A stretch of 23,277 nucleotides of DNA, taken from NCBI GenBank assembly GCA_900544135.1, contig UQTU01000023.1, positions 1 to 23,277 of the forward strand. Reading direction: 5' to 3'. The position numbers were made by a program, and so were the translations under genes. The stretch's first letter is position 1. Each line of letters starts with the position of its first letter. The stretch comes from an uncultured Collinsella sp. (GTDB taxonomy: Bacteria; Actinomycetota; Coriobacteriia; Coriobacteriales; Coriobacteriaceae). Shown piece after piece: positions 6,315-12,866 of this stretch. Below the pieces are notes generated by a model. That model did not search any database, was not told the origin of the DNA, and worked only from the letters and a program-made list of their open reading frames with translations.

Positions 6315-7583
6315 ATGAATACCGAGCTGTTTGATATCAAGATTCGCGCCGTCGAGGGTGGCGTTACGGCTGCGGCTGGTTTTAAAGCTGCAGGCATCCA
6401 CGCTGGGTTCCGCAAGAATCCCGAGCGCCTGGATTACGCGCTCGTCGTGCCCGATAAACCCTGTCCCGGTGCCGGCGTGTTTACCACCAATCGCTTTTGC
6501 GCGGCGCCCGTGCAGGTGAGCCGTGCCAACCTGGGCGGTGCCGACAAGGGCTACGGTATCATCGCCGGTGTTTCGGTCAACTCTGGCAATGCCAACGCCG
6601 CCACGGGTGAGACCGGCCTTGCCTGCGCGCGCGAGACGTGCAGCATCGCATCGCAGGTCATCGGCTGCGAGCCCCAGCAGATTCTGGTTGCCTCCACGGG
6701 TGTGATTGGCCAGATTCTGCCGATCGACACGTTTGAGACCGCCATTCCTGCTGCCTACGAGGCGCTCTCCGCCCACGGTGGCGCCGATGCCGCTCGCGCC
6801 ATCATGACGACCGACACGCACTCCAAGGAGTACGCCGTATCCTACGTCAGTGAGGCTGCGGGTCATGCGGGCAATGTCTATACGGTAGGCGGAATGTGCA
6901 AGGGCTCGGGCATGATCATGCCCAATATGGCCACCATGATCGCAGTTATCACCACCGATGCCCCCGTCGAGCCTGCGGCGCTCCACGCCCTGTTGCTCTC
7001 CACCGTCAAGCAGACCTTTAACAAGGTAACGGTCGATTCCGACACCTCGACCAACGACACCTGCATCATGCTTGCCTCCGGCGCCGCTGCCGCAGATGCC
7101 GAGCCTATCGTCGAGGGCTCCGATGCCTTTGACGAGTTGGCATTTGCCGTGCACGAGGTGTGCGAGAGCCTGGCGCGCAATATCGCCGCCGATGGTGAGG
7201 GCGCATCCAAGCTTGTTACGGTCAACGTTACCGGCGCCGCCAACGACGAGGAGGCCGATATCGCCGCCCGTGCCGTTGCTAACTCGCCGCTCGTTAAGAC
7301 CTGCATCGCCGGCCACGACTGCAACTGGGGCCGCGTTGCTATGGCGCTTGGCAAGTGCGGCGTGAAGTTTAATCAGGAAGACGTTTCCATCGACATGATG
7401 GGCATGCCTGTCTGTCGCGATGGTCTGACTGTTCCCTTTGACGAGGACGAGGCTCTACGACGTTTCGAGGCGCCCGAGATCGTGATCTCGGCCGACCTGG
7501 GCGCAGGCGACGCGGCAACGACCGTGTGGACCTGCGACCTCACGCATGAGTACATCTCCATTAACGGCGACTACCGTTCCTAG
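6315..7583 (+). CDS. argJ: Bifunctional ornithine acetyltransferase / N-acetylglutamate synthase ArgJ
   Basis: ArgJ transfers the acetyl group from N-acetylornithine to glutamate, recycling it, and in bifunctional forms can also use acetyl-CoA. The 422-residue precursor contains the self-cleavage motif KGSGMIMPNMATM, with the expected cut between A206 and T207; T207 becomes the N-terminal nucleophile of the beta chain. Other family blocks visible are the TTDT segment near 165-168, the TVDSDTSTNDT block upstream of a SGAAA run, and the C-terminal YSxNxDYRS-like end. ATG 6315 lies 11 nt after AAGGAG (6298-6303), slightly long spacing. Its presence implies the cyclic acetyl pathway, so no argE is required. 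Whether the acetyl-CoA activity exists here cannot be read from sequence. Confidence 0.95.
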   Translation: MNTELFDIKIRAVEGGVTAAAGFKAAGIHAGFRKNPERLDYALVVPDKPCPGAGVFTTNRFCAAPVQVSRANLGGADKGYGIIAGVSVNSGNANAATGETGLACARETCSIASQVIGCEPQQILVASTGVIGQILPIDTFETAIPAAYEALSAHGGADAARAIMTTDTHSKEYAVSYVSEAAGHAGNVYTVGGMCKGSGMIMPNMATMIAVITTDAPVEPAALHALLLSTVKQTFNKVTVDSDTSTNDTCIMLASGAAAADAEPIVEGSDAFDELAFAVHEVCESLARNIAADGEGASKLVTVNVTGAANDEEADIAARAVANSPLVKTCIAGHDCNWGRVAMALGKCGVKFNQEDVSIDMMGMPVCRDGLTVPFDEDEALRRFEAPEIVISADLGAGDAATTVWTCDLTHEYISINGDYRS

Positions 7584-7664
7584 ATTCCAGGCACGCTGCG
7601 CATCTTGCCGCGATTGCGGACAGCGGAGCACGGCGCGATAACGATACGAAAGACGAGGCAGATT

Positions 7665-8645
7665 ATGAAATTCGCACGCGATTGTCGTTCGAACGAATCC
7701 AACGAAGCAACCGCGCAGCTGCTGTTCGAAGCGCTGCCGTGGATTAAGAACCTGACCGGTAAGACGGTTGTTATCAAATATGGCGGAGCCGCCATGGTAG
7801 ATGAGCAGCTGCGCCGCGACGTGATGAGCGACATCGTGCTGCTCAAGATCATCGGCATGCGCCCTGTTATCGTGCACGGTGGCGGCAAGGCCATCAACGA
7901 GGCGCTGAGCCACTACGACATCCCCGTCGAGTTTAAGAACGGCCAGCGCGTGACCACGCCGGCGACTATGGATATCGTGCGCGAGGTGCTGGGCGGCAAG
8001 GTTAACCAGGAGCTGGTTGCCGCCATCAACCACCACGGCAACCTGGCCGTGGGCGTGTCGGGCAGCGATGCTGGCACGCTCATCGCCGAGCCGCTCGACC
8101 CCGAGCTCGGTCGCGTGGGCAAAGTGACGCACGTTAACACCGACTATATCGAGCGCTTACTCGATAGCGAGTACATCCCCGTTATCGCTACCGTCGCGGC
8201 GGGGGAGGACGGCGGCTTCTTCAACATCAACGCCGATACCGCCGCCGGTGCCGTTGCGGCAGCGCTCCACGCGCACAAGGCGATCTTTTTGACCGACGTC
8301 GACGGCCTGTACAAGGACTTTAGCGATAAAGACTCACTCATCTCCAACCTAACACTCGACGAGGTTAACGAAATGCTCTACGGCAGCGAGGTCGATAAGG
8401 GCATGATTCCCAAGCTGCGCGCGGCCGTCGATGCGCTTGCCGGCGGCGTATTTCGCGCTCACATCATCAACGGCACCACGCCGCATTCGCTGCTGCTGGA
8501 GCTGCTGACCGATGCCGGCGTCGGCACCGTGATCCATTCCACCGAGACGGCTTACGAGTTCGATACGCATCCGCATCCGCTTTCGACGTTTGCTGCGCGT
8601 CTGACCGAGAACCTCGACGAGGTCGAGAAGCTTCAGACGGTCTAA
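7665..8645 (+). CDS. argB: Acetylglutamate kinase ArgB
   Basis: ArgB phosphorylates N-acetylglutamate with ATP, usually the arginine-sensitive step in organisms with the cyclic pathway. The 326-residue amino-acid-kinase-fold protein has the N-terminal VVIKYGGAAM (35-44, with ATP-contacting K38), the HGGGK substrate loop (71-75), NADTAAGAVA near 190-199, and the FLTDVDGLYKD nucleotide motif. I start at ATG 7665, which follows a GAGG site 6 nt upstream; an in-frame TTG at 7605 would add 20 uncharacteristic residues. The N-terminal extension of about 30 residues before the kinase core resembles the helix that mediates hexamer formation and arginine feedback in other bacteria, so feedback inhibition is plausible but inferred. 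It lies between argJ and argD in the same orientation. Confidence 0.95.
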   Translation: MKFARDCRSNESNEATAQLLFEALPWIKNLTGKTVVIKYGGAAMVDEQLRRDVMSDIVLLKIIGMRPVIVHGGGKAINEALSHYDIPVEFKNGQRVTTPATMDIVREVLGGKVNQELVAAINHHGNLAVGVSGSDAGTLIAEPLDPELGRVGKVTHVNTDYIERLLDSEYIPVIATVAAGEDGGFFNINADTAAGAVAAALHAHKAIFLTDVDGLYKDFSDKDSLISNLTLDEVNEMLYGSEVDKGMIPKLRAAVDALAGGVFRAHIINGTTPHSLLLELLTDAGVGTVIHSTETAYEFDTHPHPLSTFAARLTENLDEVEKLQTV

Positions 8646-8714
8646 CTGACCCGCAGCCGCCCCATTTCTGCACCCATAGGCCTGCGCCGTCCGGCGCTCA
8701 ACGAAAGGCATCCC

Positions 8715-9998
8715 ATGTCACTTGCAGCTCAGCAATCGCTTGAATCCCATTACGTTATGCATACCTTTGGCCGCTCTCCGGTCGAGTTTGTCGAGGGTCA
8801 CGGCATGAAGCTCACCGGCGACGATGGTCGTGAGTACCTCGACTTTCTTGCCGGCATCGGCGTGTGCAGCCTAGGTCATGGCGACCCGGCTGTGCTCTCG
8901 GCGCTCGAGGCACAGACCAAAAAGCTCATGCATGTCTCCAATTACTTCTACATCGAGCAGCGTGGACAGGTCGCGGCGCTGCTGTCCAAGCTTGCCAACG
9001 ACGACTTAGATGGTGCACGCGTGCTTGCCGATGCCATTGCCGCCGGCGATGAGACCACGGCAGCTGCTCTTGGTGCCCCGGCTGCGGATGAGCAGGTTTG
9101 GGAGACCTTCTTTGCCAACTCCGGCGCCGAGGCCAACGAGGGCTCGATGAAGCTCGCGCGCCTGTACGTCAAGCGTGCCGGTAACGGCGGCAACACTATC
9201 GTGTGCATGCGCGGCGGCTTCCACGGCCGTACGCTCGAGACCATTGCCGCCACCATGCAGGATTGGCTGCAGGATAGTTTCCGCCCGCTGCCGGGTGGCT
9301 TTGTGGCCTGTACGCCCAACGATATCAATGAACTGCGTGCGATCTTTAAGCAGCTGGGGAGCGAAATATGTGCCGTGATGCTCGAGCCGATCCAGGGTGA
9401 GAGTGGCGTGCACCCCATGACCGAGGAGTTTATGGCGGCAGCGCGCGACCTGGCACACGAAGTGGGCGCCGTGCTTATAGCCGACGAGGTCCAGTGCGGC
9501 ATCTTCCGCTCCGGCAAGCCGTTTGCATTCCAAACCTATGGCGTGGAACCCGACATCATGAGCCTTGCCAAGGGCATTGCCGATGGCGTGCCCATGGGTG
9601 CCGTCGTAGCAAAGAAGGAGATTGCCGACGTGTTTAAGCCGGGCGACCACGGCTCGACCTTTGGCGGTAGCTGCTTGGCTGTCGCGGCGTGCGCCGCGAC
9701 GCTCTCCGCGCTCGTGCGCGGCGATTATGCCGACCATGCTGCCAAGGTAGGCGCCTATATGGAGGCAAAGCTCGCCAAGCTGCCGAACGTGACCGAGGTG
9801 CGTGGCCGCGGCTTGATGCTCGGCTGTGATTTGGATGATGCCGCGGGCGACGCGCATGATATTGTTGCCCGCGCGCTGGCCGCCGGTGCCGTGATTAACG
9901 CTACAGGTGCTCATACGCTGCGTTTCCTGCCGCCGCTCGTCTGCGAGGAATCCGACGTGGACAGTCTGATCGAGATTCTGTCGGGTGTCCTGGGCTAA
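8715..9998 (+). CDS. argD: Acetylornithine aminotransferase ArgD
   Basis: ArgD is a pyridoxal-phosphate class III aminotransferase that converts N-acetylglutamate semialdehyde to N-acetylornithine using glutamate. The 427-residue protein shows FFANSGAEANEGSMKLAR (132-149), GGFHGRT (167-173), the cofactor-binding DEVQ (257-260) and the Schiff-base lysine K286 in SLAKGIADGVPMGAV. ATG 8715 has GAAAGG 8 nt upstream. It is somewhat longer than the ~390-400 residues typical of the family. The excess includes a stretch at about 97-126, rich in alanine and acidic residues, between two conserved regions, and a short N-terminal extension. It ends the arg operon, followed by a hairpin terminator at 10024. 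Broader activity on succinyl-diaminopimelate or ornithine cannot be excluded. Confidence 0.94.
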   Translation: MSLAAQQSLESHYVMHTFGRSPVEFVEGHGMKLTGDDGREYLDFLAGIGVCSLGHGDPAVLSALEAQTKKLMHVSNYFYIEQRGQVAALLSKLANDDLDGARVLADAIAAGDETTAAALGAPAADEQVWETFFANSGAEANEGSMKLARLYVKRAGNGGNTIVCMRGGFHGRTLETIAATMQDWLQDSFRPLPGGFVACTPNDINELRAIFKQLGSEICAVMLEPIQGESGVHPMTEEFMAAARDLAHEVGAVLIADEVQCGIFRSGKPFAFQTYGVEPDIMSLAKGIADGVPMGAVVAKKEIADVFKPGDHGSTFGGSCLAVAACAATLSALVRGDYADHAAKVGAYMEAKLAKLPNVTEVRGRGLMLGCDLDDAAGDAHDIVARALAAGAVINATGAHTLRFLPPLVCEESDVDSLIEILSGVLG

Positions 9999-10023
9999 TG
10001 CGGCGCAATAACTCAATTTGAAC

Positions 10024-10083
10024 CGGGTTCCGGACTGCGGATGTGCCATATGCGGCACGATTCAGCGGTCTGGAGCCCGTTTT
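10024..10083 (+). terminator. Terminator of the arg operon
   Basis: A 15-bp stem with three G-U pairs (10024-10038 with 10065-10079) carries an internal GTGCC/GGCAC hairpin (10043-10047/10052-10056) and is followed by TTTT at 10080-10083. It starts 25 bases after argD. Confidence 0.65.
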
Positions 10084-10102
10084 GCCTTAGTTTTGCTAAG
10101 GC
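10084..10102. other. Small perfect hairpin
   Basis: A perfect 7-bp stem (10084-10090/10096-10102) with loop TTTTG sits directly between the arg terminator and the inverted-repeat element. No T run follows. Confidence 0.4.
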
Positions 10103-10115
10103 GGGGAGACCTGCT

Positions 10116-10331
10116 GGTCAAAAAACATCAAATATGAGTACTGTTACCAGCTGAATCTCATATGAAACCGACTATCTAGGATTAGTTAGACCACACATGT
10201 TCAGTTATGTTAATGGGGAAACAGCTAGCAAAGGCTTCAAATCGCTGATTCAGGGCTAGATTTACCCAGCGAAACCCAAAAATCGCTGCTACAAAATTAG
10301 TAACAGTACTCATTTTTGCCATTTTTTGGCC
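10116..10331. repeat. AT-rich 216-bp element with 32-bp terminal inverted repeats
   Basis: The ends 10116-10147 and 10300-10331 are inverted copies matching at 27 of 32 positions, including a perfect 14-bp core (10134-10147 with 10300-10313). The interior is clearly more AT-rich than the neighbouring genes. I see no target-site duplication. A 43-codon minus-strand frame (10313 down to 10182) begins inside the right repeat, but nothing supports translation. The form fits a miniature inverted-repeat element or a large transcribed hairpin. Confidence 0.6.
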
Positions 10332-10384
10332 ACGGCCTTTGTGACGGACGTGCTGGCGGGTTCGAATCCCTCTGCGCTGGGCCC

Positions 10385-10415
10385 AAAAAAGAAAGGCCCC
10401 CATAGCTGGGAGCCT
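10385..10415 (-). terminator. Minus-strand terminator of the truncated tRNA unit
   Basis: The stem 10394-10401/10408-10415 has one mismatch and a 6-nt loop. The A-rich stretch 10385-10394 becomes a U tract on the minus strand. It stands in the same position relative to the tRNA 3' fragment as the terminator at 10575-10602 does to the intact tRNA-Val. Confidence 0.6.
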
Positions 10416-10425
10416 ATCAAATCAG

Positions 10426-10443
10426 TGGTGGGCGATGAGGGAT
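10426..10443 (-). pseudogene. Truncated tRNA-Val 3' end
   Basis: Eighteen bases identical to 10612-10629 reproduce the encoded CCA, the 3' acceptor strand and the start of the T stem of tRNA-Val. The T loop, anticodon arm and D arm are absent. It is either the remains of a tandem tRNA copy or an attachment-site scar, since many integrases duplicate a tRNA 3' end. Confidence 0.6.
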
Positions 10444-10574
10444 GTCCGCGTGCGGCTGGCGCCGCCCGCGCCCCGCTTCGTCGCTCCGCTCCTCGCGTGC
10501 TGCGCTGGAAAACGCTTCGCGTTTCCTCAGCTCCGCACCCTTGCGGGTTCGAATCCCATGAAATGGGCCCAAAC

Positions 10575-10602
10575 AAAAACGGTCCCCTTGCGAGGACCGT
10601 TT
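10575..10602 (-). terminator. Terminator of tRNA-Val
   Basis: A perfect 9-bp stem (10577-10585/10594-10602) with an 8-nt loop is followed on the minus strand by a U tract (A run at 10575-10579). It lies 9 bases beyond the tRNA-Val 3' end. Confidence 0.8.
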
Positions 10603-10611
10603 CCAATTCAA

Positions 10612-10687
10612 TGGTGGGCGATGAGGGATTCGAACCCCCAGCCTTGTGCGTGTAAAGCACCTGCGCTAACCGTTGCGCCAATCGCCC
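10612..10687 (-). tRNA. tRNA-Val (anticodon UAC)
   Basis: Read on the minus strand, this 76-nt gene folds as a full cloverleaf. The acceptor GGGCGAT pairs with ATCGCCC, the D stem is GCGC/GCGC, and the anticodon loop TTTACAC has UAC at 10652-10654. The T arm is GGGGG-TTCGAAT-CCCTC, with one G-U pair. The discriminator A and CCA are encoded (10612-10615). The outermost anticodon-stem pair is G-A. It is the only minus-strand gene in the window and has its own terminator. Confidence 0.95.
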
Positions 10688-10697
10688 GTGCGGAGAG

Positions 10698-10706
10698 AGT
10701 ATAGCA
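10698..10706 (-). promoter_or_regulatory. Extended -10 of the tRNA-Val promoter
   Basis: On the minus strand TGCTATACT lies 10 bases upstream of the mature tRNA 5' end. I find no convincing -35 hexamer at 16-18 bp. Confidence 0.45.
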
Positions 10707-10817
10707 AAACAATCGCCTCATTCATCTCATATCCATTAAAGGTAACCGGCGCGTGTCACAGCGGAGCTGATTCAGTTGAGATTGCCTGAACATTCCGCCC
10801 CTCTTTACGCCCTCGGG

Positions 10818-10823
10818 TATACT
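10818..10823 (+). promoter_or_regulatory. Possible -10 of the asnB promoter
   Basis: A consensus-like TATACT lies 51 bases before asnB. No -35 hexamer of quality is visible at the right distance, so this is a weak call. Confidence 0.35.
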
Positions 10824-10874
10824 CAAAAGCTACTGATTCGATTTGATGCCCAGCAACAGCAGAGGGGATAGTAT

Positions 10875-12755
10875 ATGTGCGGTTTTGTCGGTTTTGTCGG
10901 TGGGACGGATAACCAATCCGAGGTGCTCACCAAGATGATGGACCGCATTGTCCATCGCGGTCCCGACATGGGCGGTCAGTTTATCGACGGCCGCGTTGCC
11001 CTGGGCTTCCGCCGCCTGTCGATCCTCGACCTGACCGAGGCCGGCGCTCAGCCCATGGCCAATGAGGACGGCAGCGTCGTTATCGTCTTCAACGGCGAGA
11101 TCTACAACTTCCAAGAACTCCGTTCCGAGCTCGAGGCCAAGGGCTACAAGTTCCACTGCGGCGCCGACACCGAGAGCCTCCTGCACGGCTACGAGGAGTG
11201 GGGCGAGGCAGTACTCGATCGCTTGCGCGGTATGTACGCCTTCGTCATCTGGGACAAGAAGAAGAATAAGCTTTTTGGCGCCCGCGATATCTTTGGCATC
11301 AAGCCGCTCTACTACTATCCCATGGCCGATGCGGGCGACGGCGCTCCGGGCGTGCTCTTCGGTTCCGAGATCAAGAGCTTCCTGGACTACCCGCACTTCC
11401 ACAAGGCGGTCAACAAAAAGGCCCTGCGTCCGTACATGACGCTGCAGTATTCGGCAACCGAGGAGACCTTCTTCGAGGGTGTCTACAAGCTGCCGCCGGC
11501 GCATTACTTTACCGTCGATATCCCGACCGGCAAGATGAACATCGAGCGCTACTGGGATTGCGATTACTCTGCCGTCGAGAAGCCGTTCGAGGAGTACGTC
11601 GACGAGCTGGATGAGGTCGTGCACGAGAGCGTCGAGGCCCATCGCATCGCTGACGTCAAGGTCGCGTCGTTCCTCTCCGGCGGCGTCGACTCCAGCTACA
11701 TCGCCGCTTGCCTCATGCCCGACAAGACCTTCTCGGTGGGCTTTGACTACAAGAACTTTAACGAGACCAACTACGCCAAGGAGCTTTCCGATAAGCTCGG
11801 CGTCGAGAACGTTCGCAAGATGATCACCGCCGACGAGTTCTTTGGCGCACTCGAGGACATTCAGTATCACATGGACGAGCCGCAGTCCAACCTGTCGTCT
11901 GTGCCGCTGTGGTTCTTGGCCGAGATGGCGCGCAAGGATGTTACCGTCGTGCTTTCGGGCGAAGGCGCCGACGAGCTCTTTGGCGGCTACGCCTACTACG
12001 AGGACACGGTTCCGGTGCGCAAGTACAAAAAGATGGTGCCACTGCCCATCCGTCGCGCGCTCGGTAACCTGGCGTTGCATATGCCGTACTTCAAGGGACA
12101 TAACTTCCTGGTCAAGGGTGCCGAGATCCCCGAGAAGTCGTTCCTGGGACAGGCTCTGGTATGGCCGGAGCGCGAGGTCGACGGCGTGCTCAAGCCCGAG
12201 TACAACACCGGCGATGGCGCCTTCGAGCTTGCCGCTCCCATCTATGCGCGCGTGAAGGGTCAGCCCGAGCTGGTCAAGAAGCAGTACCTGGACATGAACA
12301 TGTGGCTCCCAGGCGACATTCTGCTCAAGGCCGACAAGATGTGCATGGCGCACTCGCTGGAGCTGCGCGTGCCCTTCCTGGACCGCAAAGTCATGGAGTT
12401 CGCCGAGCACATTCCCGATCGCTACCGCATCAACGAGAACGGCAACAAACAGGTACTCCGCCACGCTGCCAACAAGTCGCTGCCCGATGAGTGGGCCACC
12501 CGTCCCAAGGTGGGCTTCCCGGTGCCGATTGTCTACTGGCTGCGCGAGCAAAAGTGGTACGACTATGTCAAGGAGTACTTCACCGCGCCGTGGGCAAGCG
12601 AGTTCTTCGATACCGACGAGCTCATGCACCTGCTCGATCTGCACTTTGCGGGCAAGGGCGATTTCCAGCGCAAGATCTATACGCCGCTCGTGTTCCTGGT
12701 GTGGTACAAGCGCTTCTTTATCGACGAGGACCAGCCCGCTGTTCAGGCTGCCTAG
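10875..12755 (+). CDS. asnB: Asparagine synthetase (glutamine-hydrolysing) AsnB
   Basis: AsnB makes asparagine from aspartate, ATP and glutamine-derived ammonia. The 626-residue protein starts MCGFVGFVGG; Met removal exposes Cys2, the nucleophile of the class II glutaminase domain (about 1-210), which also shows RGPD (28-31) and the FNGEIYNF motif (72-79). The C-terminal synthetase domain has the PP-loop SGGVDSS (268-274), the SGEGADELFGGY block near 360-371 and the LRVPFLDR region near 498-505. ATG 10875 follows AGAGGGG at 10861-10867. It stands alone, with a terminator 25 bases downstream. The long AsnB class can also amidate cell-wall precursors in some bacteria; the neighbouring cell-wall genes make that worth remembering, but ordinary asparagine synthesis is the simplest reading. 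Confidence 0.94.
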   Translation: MCGFVGFVGGTDNQSEVLTKMMDRIVHRGPDMGGQFIDGRVALGFRRLSILDLTEAGAQPMANEDGSVVIVFNGEIYNFQELRSELEAKGYKFHCGADTESLLHGYEEWGEAVLDRLRGMYAFVIWDKKKNKLFGARDIFGIKPLYYYPMADAGDGAPGVLFGSEIKSFLDYPHFHKAVNKKALRPYMTLQYSATEETFFEGVYKLPPAHYFTVDIPTGKMNIERYWDCDYSAVEKPFEEYVDELDEVVHESVEAHRIADVKVASFLSGGVDSSYIAACLMPDKTFSVGFDYKNFNETNYAKELSDKLGVENVRKMITADEFFGALEDIQYHMDEPQSNLSSVPLWFLAEMARKDVTVVLSGEGADELFGGYAYYEDTVPVRKYKKMVPLPIRRALGNLALHMPYFKGHNFLVKGAEIPEKSFLGQALVWPEREVDGVLKPEYNTGDGAFELAAPIYARVKGQPELVKKQYLDMNMWLPGDILLKADKMCMAHSLELRVPFLDRKVMEFAEHIPDRYRINENGNKQVLRHAANKSLPDEWATRPKVGFPVPIVYWLREQKWYDYVKEYFTAPWASEFFDTDELMHLLDLHFAGKGDFQRKIYTPLVFLVWYKRFFIDEDQPAVQAA

Positions 12756-12780
12756 CCTCGGCTTACGAACGCCTGCGCGT

Positions 12781-12805
12781 AACGGCTCCTCCGGGAGCCG
12801 TTTTT
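12781..12805 (+). terminator. Terminator of asnB
   Basis: A perfect 7-bp G+C-rich stem (12783-12789/12794-12800), extended by A-T pairs, has a TCCG loop and is followed by TTTTT (12801-12805). Confidence 0.9.
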
Positions 12806-12831
12806 GCGTGGTGCGTTTCAGTTACTATAAA
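12804..12831 (+). promoter_or_regulatory. Probable murE promoter
   Basis: TTGCGT (12804-12809) and TATAAA (12826-12831) are separated by 16 bp and follow directly on the asnB terminator. The -35 matches those proposed for ribU and veg. Confidence 0.5.
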
Positions 12832-12866
12832 AACCGTCCCTGCCAAATGGCTGAGAAAGGTGAAAG

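Larger units (their letters stand above)
10356..10629. repeat. Imperfect tandem repeat, period about 187 bp
   Basis: Two units share landmarks in the same order. These are a T-arm-like GCGGGTTCGAATCCC (10356-10370 and 10543-10557, 187 apart), a GGGCCCAAA block (10379-10387 and 10566-10574), a hairpin terminator read on the minus strand, and the 18-bp tRNA-Val 3' end (10426-10443 and 10612-10629, 186 apart). Only the second unit runs into a complete tRNA. Between 10444 and 10542 lies very G+C-rich sequence with hairpins such as 10507-10526, unlike the tRNA it replaces. This points to duplication followed by replacement or decay. Confidence 0.6.

Noticed and set aside
7605..7664. TTG-initiated N-terminal extension of argB
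   Set aside because: No ribosome site and no conserved residues; ATG 7665 has GAGG at proper spacing.
10310..10681. Frames on both strands over the tRNA-Val region (10310-10681 minus, 10326-10655 plus)
   Set aside because: They are translations of tRNA and T-arm sequence, a known source of false proteins.
10830..12644. 604-codon open frame antisense to asnB
   Set aside because: Same shadow effect; asnB on the + strand has all catalytic motifs.
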